Below are positions 8,873 through 18,108 of a stretch of DNA of 64,000 bases, in pieces. The stretch covers positions 164,553 to 228,552 of the forward strand of contig JAHLWR010000003.1 of NCBI GenBank assembly GCA_019057815.1. The letters are read 5' to 3'. Position numbers and translations under genes: made by a program. The stretch's first letter is position 1, and each line of letters starts with the position of its first letter. The stretch comes from Candidatus Heimdallarchaeota archaeon. Its GTDB lineage: Archaea; Asgardarchaeota; Heimdallarchaeia; Heimdallarchaeales; Heimdallarchaeaceae. Under the pieces are notes generated by a model. It was not told the origin of the DNA. It did no database searches and saw only the letters and a program-made list of their open reading frames with translations.

Positions 8873-10360
8873 ATGAAAAAGAGAACAACAATAATTCTAC
8901 TAATACTTATATTTACAATCTACGCATCGAATACCAATGTACAAATAAATGCTGAAGAGAATAATTATAGACTTACTTTACTAGAGTTGACTCCTCATGA
9001 TCCAATATCGATAACCAGTGATAGCGATTTTGAGGTTTTTCCAGGCTTGGGAACATCTGAGAATCCTTATCTTATTGATGGTTACAATATCACAACAACG
9101 AGTACAAATGGTATTAATATTAGAGGTACAACGAAATATTTTACTGTTCGTAATTGCTATATTGATGCAGATAGCGATGGCATTTATATCGAAAATGTAG
9201 CAGATGGTACAGCAACTGTCATTAACAACACTTGCATCAACAATGCCTATGGCATCGAGATTTGGGATTCTGTTAGTTCGACTGTCATTAACAACACTTG
9301 CATCAACAATGGCTTCAAAGGCATCATGCTTTCCTTTTCTGTTAGTTCGACTGTTACTAACAACATTTTTACTAATTGTGGTTTGTGTATAAACGAAGAT
9401 AACACTGATGCATACATATCATATACTGTCGAGAATAATTGGGTGAATGGTAAAAAACTAGGTTTTTACACTAACCTTGACTCTACAATCATTGCTGAAC
9501 CAATTTATGGTCAGTTGATATTAGTCAATTGTACCAATATGACAGTACGTGACCAAATATTAAATAACGCTACAATTGGTCTATTTCTCTGCTCCTGTAC
9601 ATCTTCAGCTATTATTAACAACATATGCAACAATGGCGACTACGGTATCTATCTTTACTCTTCTGGTAGTTCGACTATTTCCAACAACACGTGCAGTAAT
9701 AATTGGTTCAGCATTTCTCTTGTCTATTCTGGTAGTTCGACTGTCGCAAACAACACTTGTAGCAATAACCACTGGAGTGGTATCTGTCTTGGCCATTCTG
9801 GTAGTTCTACGGTGGCAAACAACACTTGCAGCAACAATGGTTACGGCATCAAGCTTGATTATTCCAGTAGTTCGATTGTCACCAACAACACGTGCAACAA
9901 CAATAACTACTGGGGTATCTTACTTTACTCTTCTGATTTTTGTGTCGTTGCTTACAATCTTCTACAAGAAAATGAATACTATGGAGTATGCTTAGGATTA
10001 GATTCTGATAATATTCTTATTCACCATAATACCTTTGTAGACAATAATATAGGAGGAACTTCGCAAGCTTGGGATGCAGGAGCTAACAACTTTTGGTATG
10101 ATACTGCAACACTTGAAGGCAACTACTGGTCAGATTGGTCAGGAACAGGTTCTTATGTTATTGATGGCTCCGCAGGATTAGAAGATCTTTATCCTCTCGA
10201 TGAACCTGCTGAATATTCAGTTGAATCTACTACAGATGAAAATCCATTAAGCTTTACATTTACTCTACTAATAGTAGTAGTTCCCTTAATGCTCACAAGG
10301 ATAATCTCAAGGAAGGCAAAGAAAAATAGAACAGCTGTCAGAAACATCATAGAAACGTAG
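8873..10360 (+). CDS. NosD-like parallel beta-helix surface protein (copy 1)
   Basis: A 495-residue secreted protein: signal peptide (ILLILIFTIYASNTNVQINA), an N-terminal cap with GTSENPYLIDGYNI (typical of NosD/PbH1 proteins), two blocks of right-handed beta-helix repeats built on SSSTVxNNTCSNNxxxGIxL, and a C-terminal segment with GNYWSDWSGTG. It ends in a transmembrane helix and basic tail. The repeats are about 69-75 bp and near-identical in DNA. Such helices bind polysaccharide or form adhesive rods; a substrate cannot be named, and a copper role as in NosD itself is not supported here. The Cys in each turn could stack or form disulphides. Confidence 0.85.
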   Translation: MKKRTTIILLILIFTIYASNTNVQINAEENNYRLTLLELTPHDPISITSDSDFEVFPGLGTSENPYLIDGYNITTTSTNGINIRGTTKYFTVRNCYIDADSDGIYIENVADGTATVINNTCINNAYGIEIWDSVSSTVINNTCINNGFKGIMLSFSVSSTVTNNIFTNCGLCINEDNTDAYISYTVENNWVNGKKLGFYTNLDSTIIAEPIYGQLILVNCTNMTVRDQILNNATIGLFLCSCTSSAIINNICNNGDYGIYLYSSGSSTISNNTCSNNWFSISLVYSGSSTVANNTCSNNHWSGICLGHSGSSTVANNTCSNNGYGIKLDYSSSSIVTNNTCNNNNYWGILLYSSDFCVVAYNLLQENEYYGVCLGLDSDNILIHHNTFVDNNIGGTSQAWDAGANNFWYDTATLEGNYWSDWSGTGSYVIDGSAGLEDLYPLDEPAEYSVESTTDENPLSFTFTLLIVVVPLMLTRIISRKAKKNRTAVRNIIET

Positions 10361-10454
10361 TATTAACAAGAGCAAAACCTTCAACACTTCCATTTTTTTA
10401 CATTCTTTATATATCAGACAATAGATATAAGTGAATCACATCTAAAGTCTTTCT

Positions 10455-10617
10455 TTTTTGGTTTTTTTAAAGATAGGAAGATATTAGAACGGATGGGTTT
10501 ACCTCATTATTCTCAAATTGGTATATAAACTCGAAAAATATTCTCGTTAGGATTATTACAGAAGAATTCTTTGCACAAGATATATATTCGATAAAGAGTA
10601 TAATTAAGTGTGATTTA
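10455..10617 (+). repeat. upstream region shared with the broken NosD copy at 55.3 kb
   Basis: Matches the reverse complement of 55264-55430 almost along its whole length. Shared blocks include GATAGGAAGATATTAGAACG, TTCTCAAATTG, ATATAAACTCGAAAAATATT, and ATATATTCGATAAAGAG. It contains two TATA-like boxes, at about 10522-10528 and 10581-10588; the second is 30 nt from the ATG and is the likelier promoter. Confidence 0.85.
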
Positions 10618-12249
10618 ATGAAAAAGAAAACAACATTATTGTTAATTCTACTAATAATAACGTTGTCAATCTACGCATCGAATATCAATGTACAAATATC
10701 TGCAGAAGAGAATAAATACAGACCGATTTCGCTAGAGTTGTCAACTCATGATCCAATTACCATTACTTCTGATAGCAATTTCACAGATTATGGTTTTCTA
10801 GGAACAGGAACATCTGAGGATCCTTATCTTATTGAAGGTTACAATATCATAACAACGAGTACAAGTAGTATTCATATCACTGATACAACAAAATATTTCA
10901 TTATTCGTAACTGTTATGTTGACGCAAACAACAATGGCATTTATATCAGGTTTGCAGCTGATGGAACAGCAACTGTGATTAACAACACTTGCAGCAACAA
11001 TGGTGGAACTGGCATCTCGCTTTTCTTTTCTGGCAGTTCGACGGTGGTAAACAACACGTGTAGCTACAACGATTGGGGCATCTATCTTGAAACTTCTGGG
11101 AATTCGACTATCATTAACAACACTTGCAACGACAACGACCGGAATGACATCTCGCTTCGAAATTCTGGGAGTTCGACTATCATCAACAACACGTGCAGCA
11201 ACAATAACAACTATGGCATCTATCTTTACTTTTCTAGCAGTTCTACGGTGGTAAACAACACTTTTACTAATTGTGGTTTATATATATACGAAAATACCCT
11301 CGATGCATATCTCTCTAACACTGTTGGAAATAATTGGGTGAATGGGAAAAAACTAGGTTTTTACACTAACCTTGACTCTATGATAATTACTGAACAAGTT
11401 TATGGTCAATTAATACTAATTAATTGTACTAATGTGATAGTACGTGACCAAATATTAAATAACGCTACAATTGGTCTATTTCTCTACTCCTGTCCATCTT
11501 CAGTTATTATTAACAACACGTGCAACAACAATGGCTATGGTATCAGACTTTACTTTTCTAATAGTTCTACTGTTGCCAACAACACGTGTAGCAACAACAA
11601 TAGAAGTGATGGTATCAGTCTTTTCTTTTCTGACAGTTCGACGGTGGCAAACAACACGTGTAGCAACAACCACTCGGAAGGAATCTCTCTTCACTCTTCT
11701 GATAGTTCTACTGTCATTAACAACACGTGTAGCAGTAACAACTTGGAAGGGATCTATCTTTCCTCTTCTGATAGTTCGACTGTCATTAACAACACGTGCA
11801 ACAACAATTTCAACAGAGGCCTCGTGCTTGGGTCTTCTGATTGTGTCGTTACTTACAATCTTATACAAGAAAATAGATGCTATGGAGTATACTCCACGCC
11901 TAGTTCTGAGAATAATCTTATTCACCATAATACCTTTGTAGACAATAATCTAGGAGGAACTTCACAAGCAAATGATAGAGGTACTAACAATCTTTGGTTT
12001 GATACTATAACACTTGAAGGAAATTACTGGTCCGATTGGTCGGGAACAGGCAATTATTCTATTGATGGTGATGCTAACTCAGTTGATTACTTTCCTCTCG
12101 ATGAACCTGTTGAATATCCTACAGATGAAAATCAATTGAACTTCACATTTGCTCTCCTATTGTTAGTAGTTCCTTTATTCCTCAAAAGGATAATCTCAAA
12201 GAAGGTAAAGAAAAATAGACCAGCTGTCAGAAACTGCATGAGAAAATGA
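10618..12249 (+). CDS. NosD-like parallel beta-helix surface protein (copy 2)
   Basis: A 543-residue paralogue of the preceding gene with the same signal peptide, N-terminal cap (GTSEDPYLIEGYNI), two beta-helix repeat blocks, GNYWSDWSGTG segment, C-terminal transmembrane helix and basic tail. It has about two more helical turns than copy 1, consistent with repeat expansion. The segment between the two blocks (VGNNWVNGKKLGFYTNLDS) is strongly conserved between copies and is probably a structural break or docking point in the helix. The 258-bp gap before it holds the conserved promoter region and no other gene. Confidence 0.85.
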   Translation: MKKKTTLLLILLIITLSIYASNINVQISAEENKYRPISLELSTHDPITITSDSNFTDYGFLGTGTSEDPYLIEGYNIITTSTSSIHITDTTKYFIIRNCYVDANNNGIYIRFAADGTATVINNTCSNNGGTGISLFFSGSSTVVNNTCSYNDWGIYLETSGNSTIINNTCNDNDRNDISLRNSGSSTIINNTCSNNNNYGIYLYFSSSSTVVNNTFTNCGLYIYENTLDAYLSNTVGNNWVNGKKLGFYTNLDSMIITEQVYGQLILINCTNVIVRDQILNNATIGLFLYSCPSSVIINNTCNNNGYGIRLYFSNSSTVANNTCSNNNRSDGISLFFSDSSTVANNTCSNNHSEGISLHSSDSSTVINNTCSSNNLEGIYLSSSDSSTVINNTCNNNFNRGLVLGSSDCVVTYNLIQENRCYGVYSTPSSENNLIHHNTFVDNNLGGTSQANDRGTNNLWFDTITLEGNYWSDWSGTGNYSIDGDANSVDYFPLDEPVEYPTDENQLNFTFALLLLVVPLFLKRIISKKVKKNRPAVRNCMRK

Positions 12250-12278
12250 AACAAAAGAATAGCTAGAGCTAATGCTTT

Positions 12279-12300
12279 AAACTTAAGAGTCTTTGTGTGT
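12279..12300 (-). promoter_or_regulatory. third copy of the VIT-VWA promoter motif, without its gene
   Basis: On the minus strand this reads ACACACAAAGACTCTTAAG, like the TACACAAAGA plus TATA-like sequence in front of both VIT-VWA genes. It points into the 3' end of NosD copy 2, so it is either a relic of a lost gene or an antisense promoter. Confidence 0.25.
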
Positions 12301-12502
12301 AGTATTAAGTATTCACAAGGTCATAACAAAGTTTATATACTAGAAACGAAGAAAGGTTTTAAAAAGTATTCGCAAAAGTTTAAAACTGTGAAAAATCTGG
12401 GGTCATCACGAGGGTAATACTCTCATTTTTTATTCTTATGCTCACTGAGATGAGAGATTCCACCTTCTTCGTTTGACCTATCAAATTGCATGGGGTAAAA
12501 TA

Positions 12503-13444
12503 TTGAGTAAAAAGAAAGAAGAAAAATATGAAGAAGAAGAGGATAAAGAGTGTCCTGAATGTGGGAGTTTTGATGTTATTCTTGACCAAACTCGAGGCGA
12601 ACATATTTGCCGAAATTGTGGTACTGTAGTTGAAGAGAAGCTTATTGATGATGGTCCTGAGTGGCGTGCTTTCACTGCTGAAGAACGTTCCAAACGTAGC
12701 AGAGTTGGTTCTCCTACTACTATTACTATTCATGATAAAGGTCTCAGCACTCAAATTGGTTGGGAAGACCGCGATGTTTATGGTAAGAAGCTTTCACCTA
12801 AACGTCGAGCACAAATTTACCGTTTGCGTAAATGGCAGATACGCACTCGTGTTCATAGTTCCATCGATCGTAACTTAGCTTACGCTATGTCTGAATTGGA
12901 CCGTTTATCTTCACAGCTTGGTATTCCTCGCAGTGTCAACGAGACAGCAGCTAATATTTATCGAAAGGCTATTGAAAAACGTCTCATTCGCGGTCGTTCT
13001 ATTGAAGCAATGATTGGTGCTACTGCTTACGCTGGTGCTCGTATCAGACGTGTTCCTCGAACACTTGATGAAATTGCTCGTCACAGCCGTATCTCTAAAA
13101 AGGAACTTGGTCGCTGTTATCGTCTTATAATCCGCGAGCTTGAAATTAAAATTCCTTTAGCCAATCCTACAGATTATATAGTCAGATTTGCTGCTGAGCT
13201 ACGCTTAAGTGGTCGAACTGCTCGAAAGGCTGTTGAACTTCTTAACAGAGCTAAAGAGCATAATCTTACAGCTGGTAAAGATCCTACAGGGCTTGCTGCA
13301 GCTGCTATTTACATCGCAGGTATCACTGAGAGTGAAAGACGTACCCAACGTGAGATTGCTGAAACAGCTACTGTTACTGAAGTAACTGTTCGTAACAGGT
13401 ACAAAGAGCTTGTTAGAAAACTCAAGATAGAGGTTACAATCTAA
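12503..13444 (+). CDS. tfb: transcription initiation factor IIB (TFB)
   Basis: Archaeal TFB, the TFIIB homologue that bridges TBP-bound promoter DNA and RNA polymerase. The N-terminal zinc ribbon has CPECGS and CRNCG. It is followed by the B-reader region (DDGPEWRAFTAEE), two cyclin-like repeats of about 90 residues, and the usual basic C-terminus with a helix-turn-helix (TVTEVTVRNRYKELV). TTG 12503 is chosen because GGGGT lies 7 nt upstream and it gives the typical MSKKKEE N-terminus; TTG 12473 is in frame upstream. Codon use is less AT-biased than in neighbours (many CGT and GGT codons), as in highly expressed genes. Confidence 0.95.
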   Translation: MSKKKEEKYEEEEDKECPECGSFDVILDQTRGEHICRNCGTVVEEKLIDDGPEWRAFTAEERSKRSRVGSPTTITIHDKGLSTQIGWEDRDVYGKKLSPKRRAQIYRLRKWQIRTRVHSSIDRNLAYAMSELDRLSSQLGIPRSVNETAANIYRKAIEKRLIRGRSIEAMIGATAYAGARIRRVPRTLDEIARHSRISKKELGRCYRLIIRELEIKIPLANPTDYIVRFAAELRLSGRTARKAVELLNRAKEHNLTAGKDPTGLAAAAIYIAGITESERRTQREIAETATVTEVTVRNRYKELVRKLKIEVTI

Positions 13445-13555
13445 TATCTATTTCCTCTTCAAACCTTATTTTTTTTTGTAAAAACAAATCTTTTTCCATT
13501 TTCACTTTTTTCAAAGCATTTAAGTACGATTCCTATTTTATCTTTTTGGATACAA

Positions 13556-15073
13556 TTGACTGAAGATAGGCTAATAGATAAAATTATCGATGTTTCGCTC
13601 CGTAGAGGTTTTATATGCCCTACAGCTGAAATTTATGGGGGAGCTGGAGGATTTTATGATTATGGTCCATTGGGTACTCTATTAAAACAGAAAATTATCG
13701 ATTATTGGCGTCAAAACTTTGTTCTTGATACTGATAATATTTTTGAAGTTTCAGGTTCTCTTCTTATGCCTGAATCTGTTTTTCAAGCTTCAGGTCATCT
13801 AGATGCTTTTGATGATCCTCTTACTCAATGTAGTGTCTGTAATTCTATGTTTAGAACTGATCAGTTAATAAATGATGCAGCAAACATCAGTGCTGAAGGA
13901 TTATCAATAGAAGAACAAGATAAACTTATTCAAGAGCACAATGTTAAGTGTCCTAAATGTAATGAAGATTTAAGTAAATCCCGCAATTTTAATTTAATGT
14001 TTAAAACAGAAATAGGTCCCTCTGGAGGATACGCTGGTTATCTACGACCAGAGACAGCTCAGAATATTTTCATCAATTTTAAAAGATTGACAGCTTTTAT
14101 GAGAAACAAACTACCTTTTGGGATTGCTCAAACAGGTTTTTCTTTTCGTAATGAAATCTCTCCTAGAAATTTCATTATACGTTTAAGGCAATTTGAACAG
14201 ATGGAAATCGAGATGTTCTTCGATCCTGATGATAAAGAAGTTTCATCTCCTTTTGAAATAGCTGAGGATTTAAAAATAAATTTTGTTACTCACGAAATGC
14301 AAGAAAAAGGATGGGAAAAACCTCTATCACTTTCTCTTCAAGAAGTTAAGCAACAGAATTTAGTACCTAATGACTATTTGTTGTATTTTTTTGCTTTAGA
14401 AACAGAGATGTTAATTGATTTTGGTGTTAAACAAGAAGATTTTTGGTTTAGACATATGCTTCCTCATGAGACACCTCACTACTCAGGCGGAAATTTCGAT
14501 TTAGAAGTTAATCTATCTGTTGGTCATAAGGAAATAATTGGTAATGCTTATAGAAGAGACTATGATCTGAAAAAACACTCAAAAGCTTCAAATTCGTCCT
14601 TTACAATAGCTTATTCCGATGGAAGGAAAGTTTTACCCCATGTAGTTGAACCTTCACTTGGTGTTGATCGTATCCTTTATACTGTTCTAGAAAAATGCTA
14701 TCGCGAAGATGATAGAGGTTGGAGTTGGTTTCAATTCCCTTCTATTATTGCTCCTTTGGAAGTTGCTGTCCTTCCACTAATGAAAAAAGATGGTCTAGCA
14801 AATCTTGCTTATGAAGTTCACAGGGAATTAAAGAACTCTGGATATATCTCTTTCTATGACGAGAGCGGTAAAATAGGCAAAAGGTATGCTAGGGCAGATG
14901 AAATAGGTATTCCTTATTGTATAACTATTGATTATGAATCACTAAAAGATTCATCTATGACCATTCGTGACAGAGATTCGATGAAACAAATACGAATTCC
15001 TTTGGAAGATCTCGATATAACTCTAGGAGAACTCATGGATTCGGAAGTAGAATTCGAAGAATATGAACAATGA
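13556..15073 (+). CDS. glyS: glycyl-tRNA synthetase (archaeal/eukaryotic alpha2 type)
   Basis: Class II aminoacyl-tRNA synthetase charging tRNA-Gly. It shows the opening YGGAGGFYDYGPLG, the zinc-like CSVC and CPKC insertion, motif 2 (FRNEISPRN), motif 3 (EPSLGVDRILY), and a C-terminal anticodon-binding domain (APLEVAVLPLM onward). The length of 505 is slightly short for the family but complete. The start is TTG; TTTAAGTA at 13519-13526 lies about 33 nt upstream, so the leader is very short. It follows TFB and precedes rpoP on the same strand. Confidence 0.95.
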   Translation: MTEDRLIDKIIDVSLRRGFICPTAEIYGGAGGFYDYGPLGTLLKQKIIDYWRQNFVLDTDNIFEVSGSLLMPESVFQASGHLDAFDDPLTQCSVCNSMFRTDQLINDAANISAEGLSIEEQDKLIQEHNVKCPKCNEDLSKSRNFNLMFKTEIGPSGGYAGYLRPETAQNIFINFKRLTAFMRNKLPFGIAQTGFSFRNEISPRNFIIRLRQFEQMEIEMFFDPDDKEVSSPFEIAEDLKINFVTHEMQEKGWEKPLSLSLQEVKQQNLVPNDYLLYFFALETEMLIDFGVKQEDFWFRHMLPHETPHYSGGNFDLEVNLSVGHKEIIGNAYRRDYDLKKHSKASNSSFTIAYSDGRKVLPHVVEPSLGVDRILYTVLEKCYREDDRGWSWFQFPSIIAPLEVAVLPLMKKDGLANLAYEVHRELKNSGYISFYDESGKIGKRYARADEIGIPYCITIDYESLKDSSMTIRDRDSMKQIRIPLEDLDITLGELMDSEVEFEEYEQ

Positions 15074-15132
15074 GAAGAAATTCTTTAGCTAACAAAGAAA
15101 AGATTAAGAATAGAAATTAAAATGGTGATTTG

Positions 15133-15279
15133 ATGACAAAATACATTTGTTCAAGATGTAAAAATGAAATAACCCCAAGCGAATTAAGAATATTACCAGG
15201 TGTTAAATGCCCTCGCTGTTCCAGTAGGGTACTATTCAAACAACGGTCTCTTATAGCTAAACCTGTTAAAGCTCGATAA
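15133..15279 (+). CDS. rpoP: DNA-directed RNA polymerase subunit P (Rpb12-like)
   Basis: A 48-residue protein, TKYICSRCKNEI at the N-terminus, with a zinc site made by C-x2-C (residues 6-9) and C-x2-C (CPRC). The following SSRVLFKQRS and basic tail are typical of archaeal RpoP/eukaryotic Rpb12, which sits on the Rpb3/D-L subassembly of RNA polymerase. GGTGATTTG precedes the ATG and serves as ribosome-binding site. It is 59 bp downstream of glyS and probably co-transcribed. Confidence 0.9.
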   Translation: MTKYICSRCKNEITPSELRILPGVKCPRCSSRVLFKQRSLIAKPVKAR

Positions 15280-15425
15280 GTTCTAATTTTCAATTCTATT
15301 TTATCTATTTTATATTTCTTTGATATGTGATGTATTGATTCCTTATTAGGGCCTAAATTTCATTAGTAGAAGCACTAATTTCGAGCTTTTATTAATTGTA
15401 AGACTGGAAAAATGTCGATTCTATT

Positions 15426-17048
15426 CTAATAAAGTGACGATTCTCCTTCATTTATGATTTTACCTTCAACTAATTTATCACTAATAACCCCAGAGATTTT
15501 GACAGTAAGTATTTTTTTTATTATGTTACTAGAAGAGTAAATACTTATGGCAGGCCCACTAAAAATAGGGTAACAAATGTAGGTATCTTCACGTTTCTTA
15601 TCCTTTTCAGCTACTATTGTAGTAATTTCTGCGTTGATTAGGGATTTTTTCTTTTTTATGTTGAATTGAATGATAGTTTTTTTAAGTTCATCTCTTTTAA
15701 TTTTTAGCAAATGTCTTTCTACTGGAGAAGGGGAGTTAGTTACTGAAAATGGAGAATTAGGTAGCGGTAAGTATCTATAAACTGTTATCTTCTCTACAAA
15801 ATCAAATATATTTTCCTCAATTGTTCTCTTAGTGATTTCTACTGAATTAACAGTTTCTCCTGGTAGTGAATGTATTAAGTAAATTTGAGGGGAAATATTA
15901 TTCTCGCTAAACAGCTTTGCAGCTTCTAATGCTTTTGATGGTATGGATGGTCTTCCTATTTTATTGCTATGATCTTCATCGAAAGTTTCACAGCCTATAC
16001 TTATAGAAGTGTTTGGTAGATATTTACCAATTATTCTAGCAGCATCAAGATTTACTAGTGATGGTTTAACATTTTCGATTGATATGCTACAAGTATGTTC
16101 TTGCTGATCTCTTATTTCTGATAGTTTGGATAGTAACTCCTCGATTTTTTCTAGATTTGGAGTAGGATAAGTAGGAGAAAATAATGGCTCATCATTTTTG
16201 CCTCTACAATAGTCTAAGAAGCCAGGAGCAGAGAGAATGATTCGACTGACACCTTTTGATAGTAGTTCATTGCATTCCTTTACTATTTGCTGAACATTTC
16301 GGCTTCTTGCAGGACCAAAAGTTGCTGGAACACTGCAAAAACCACATCCTGGTGGAATATCCTCTGGACATTTTTCTTCAGAAAAAACTTCTGGGATATC
16401 ACAGAAGCTACAATTGCTACAACCACCATTTAGCTTGACTATATCTCCTCGAAGATGATTAGAGCATCCTCTAACTACTTCGACATACACTTTTGAAAAC
16501 CAATAATCTGGATAATTTTGTATAATCTCAGTGGAGGGAGAAAATTCTTCAAAAAGAGAATGAGTGTGGCACATAATTCCTTTGAAAAGCACTTTATCTT
16601 TTACAAATTTAATGCAATAATATTGATTTGACTTTTTTGCCCTAAAATTGTCTATAGAGAAACTGTTTTCTATTAAATCGGCTAAAATTCGCTCCCCCTC
16701 TCCTATTATGCCAATATCTATTTCTAGAGAGTTAATTAGTTCTTCGTCTGAGAGAATAGGTCCTCCTAGAATAATTTGTGATTTATTATTATTTTGTCGT
16801 ATTTTTCTAATAACTCTCTTAACAGCGATTAGATCAACAGTCATCCCACTTATAAGGAAAATCTCATTTTGGGAAATTAGGTTGGAAACACCTTTTTCTA
16901 GTAAATCTTCAACTCTAGAAATTTGAGTATTAAGATTATATTTCTCAAAAACTCCTGCTAATAACCGTGGTCCTACTCCGATGACATCTCGAGAATATTT
17001 TCTTCTTCCGTCGTTAGATGCTAATGAATCAATAATTAGGACACTCAC
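15426..17048 (-). CDS. B12-binding / radical SAM protein with unusual cysteine spacing
   Basis: A 540-residue protein. The first 125 residues look like a cobalamin-binding Rossmann domain (LILGGP-type strand, IGEGE). A radical SAM core follows, with SIENVKP, SIGCETFDE and a Gly-rich HSLPGET segment; the C-terminal 80 residues are beta-rich, possibly a TRAM-like domain. No classic CX3CX2C is present. Instead there are Cys at 210, 213 and 216 (CX2CX2C) and at 227, 235 and 238 (CX7CX2C, followed by FGPARSRNV). It resembles uncharacterised archaeal B12-radical SAM families (MJ_0865/MJ_1487 type, from memory). Substrate unknown. Confidence 0.75.
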   Translation of the reverse strand: MSVLIIDSLASNDGRRKYSRDVIGVGPRLLAGVFEKYNLNTQISRVEDLLEKGVSNLISQNEIFLISGMTVDLIAVKRVIRKIRQNNNKSQIILGGPILSDEELINSLEIDIGIIGEGERILADLIENSFSIDNFRAKKSNQYYCIKFVKDKVLFKGIMCHTHSLFEEFSPSTEIIQNYPDYWFSKVYVEVVRGCSNHLRGDIVKLNGGCSNCSFCDIPEVFSEEKCPEDIPPGCGFCSVPATFGPARSRNVQQIVKECNELLSKGVSRIILSAPGFLDYCRGKNDEPLFSPTYPTPNLEKIEELLSKLSEIRDQQEHTCSISIENVKPSLVNLDAARIIGKYLPNTSISIGCETFDEDHSNKIGRPSIPSKALEAAKLFSENNISPQIYLIHSLPGETVNSVEITKRTIEENIFDFVEKITVYRYLPLPNSPFSVTNSPSPVERHLLKIKRDELKKTIIQFNIKKKKSLINAEITTIVAEKDKKREDTYICYPIFSGPAISIYSSSNIIKKILTVKISGVISDKLVEGKIINEGESSLY

Positions 17049-17442
17049 ACATTACATATACATCGAAATGAAATATAATTTTCGGTCGTAGAAAACTTTT
17101 TTGTACTTGAGCTTAGATGAACATACTATTTTTTTAAATTAATAAGAGAACTCGTTTTAAGAACTGATCATTTACAACTAGAAAAAAAGATAAATTTAAT
17201 AGAGAAACTGTAAAAAATAGAAAATCTAACAAACAATTACAATATTGTACTCCTAGAAAAATGAGTGATGTCTACAAAATAAAAAAGCAAAAAAAAAAAA
17301 TAATCGTTCATATTCAACTCGATTAATCTTTAGGATAGAACCAATTAACATTTTTACGAGGATATACAGTTAGCAAATCCTTTCACAGCATTATTTCATA
17401 TCCAAAAATGAGAATCTAGTTCTTTTTCACTTCTGATGCAAA
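17049..17442. other. intergenic region, no gene seen
   Basis: About 400 bp of very AT-rich sequence with an A12 run near 17290. No protein-like reading frame or RNA-like hairpin stood out. It separates two outward-facing genes and must hold both promoters. Confidence 0.6.
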
Positions 17443-17453
17443 CATATAAAAAG
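17443..17453 (+). promoter_or_regulatory. TATA box of the aIF1 gene
   Basis: CATATAAAAAG ends about 22 nt before the ATG, giving a very short leader. AGAGGTAG between box and start may act as a weak ribosome-binding site. Confidence 0.5.
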
Positions 17454-17474
17454 TATTGAGAGGTAGTTTGCACA

Positions 17475-17786
17475 ATGGAAGAAAGTTGTAAAGTGTGCGG
17501 ACTGCCAAAGGATTTGTGCGTCTGTGAAGAAATAGCAAAAGAAGAACAAGTTATACGTATTTTTTTGGAAAAACGAAAGTGGGGTAAGAACTACACTCTC
17601 GTCGTTGGTATCGATCCTACTGAAGTTGATCTTGGTGCTTTAGCTAAAAAGCTTAAATCGAAACTTGCATGTGGTGGAACAGCTAAAGAAGGAAGAATCG
17701 AGCTACAAGGTGATCATCGATTTAAAATAAAGGATATGATGATTAAGTTTGGTTTCCCAGATTCTAATATCGAAGTGCAATTTTAA
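17475..17786 (+). CDS. translation initiation factor aIF1 (SUI1 family)
   Basis: Archaeal homologue of eIF1, which works at the ribosomal P site in start-codon selection. It has the SUI1 fold with signature GIDPTEVDLGALAKKLKSK, then CGGTAKEGRIELQGDH. The N-terminus carries CKVCGLPKDLCVC, a small zinc-binding-like knuckle typical of archaeal aIF1. Length 103 is normal. It probably forms an operon with the zinc-ribbon gene starting 7 nt after its stop. Confidence 0.95.
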   Translation: MEESCKVCGLPKDLCVCEEIAKEEQVIRIFLEKRKWGKNYTLVVGIDPTEVDLGALAKKLKSKLACGGTAKEGRIELQGDHRFKIKDMMIKFGFPDSNIEVQF

Positions 17787-17792
17787 TACCAG

Positions 17793-18053
17793 GTGAATAC
17801 TATAAAACAAGCAAAAAATCAAGATGATTTAGATTTTGATGAATTTGATGTTAAGATGAAACGAGGTTCGTATAAAGGAGTACTTAAGGTTTGTCCCCAT
17901 TGTTTTTATCCTCTTAGAAACATAGAACATTTTCTTAGCATGAACATCAAGTATATTTGCACAAACGATGATTGTGGGTGGAAAGGGGGATTTGCCATTG
18001 AAGTTCTTTTAGAAGATTACAAAAAAGAGTTCAAAGGAAGATTAAAAGAATGA
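17793..18053 (+). CDS. small zinc-ribbon protein, unknown function
   Basis: An 86-residue protein with CPHC and CTNDDC flanking a short beta hairpin, a single zinc ribbon, between an acidic N-terminus and a Lys-rich C-terminus. GTG start, 6 nt after the aIF1 stop, with the ribosome-binding site CCAGGTG overlapping it, so it is translated together with aIF1. Linkage to translation is by position only. No family is recognised. Confidence 0.65.
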   Translation: MNTIKQAKNQDDLDFDEFDVKMKRGSYKGVLKVCPHCFYPLRNIEHFLSMNIKYICTNDDCGWKGGFAIEVLLEDYKKEFKGRLKE

Positions 18054-18108
18054 CTTTGGGTAATGTACAAAGCTTTATCTATTTGCTAGTACAGTTGGCC
18101 AATAACAA

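Noticed and set aside
9576..9995. Second frame inside NosD copy 1 with repeated TTRATT-like words (also 11471-11941, 11500-11928, 54405-55067, 54679-55155)
   Set aside because: Frame-shifted or antisense readings of the beta-helix repeats; the repeats keep several frames open together.
10965..11850. Regular short repeats resembling a CRISPR array
   Set aside because: The repeats are in-frame, imperfect, without unique spacers, and translate into beta-helix turns.
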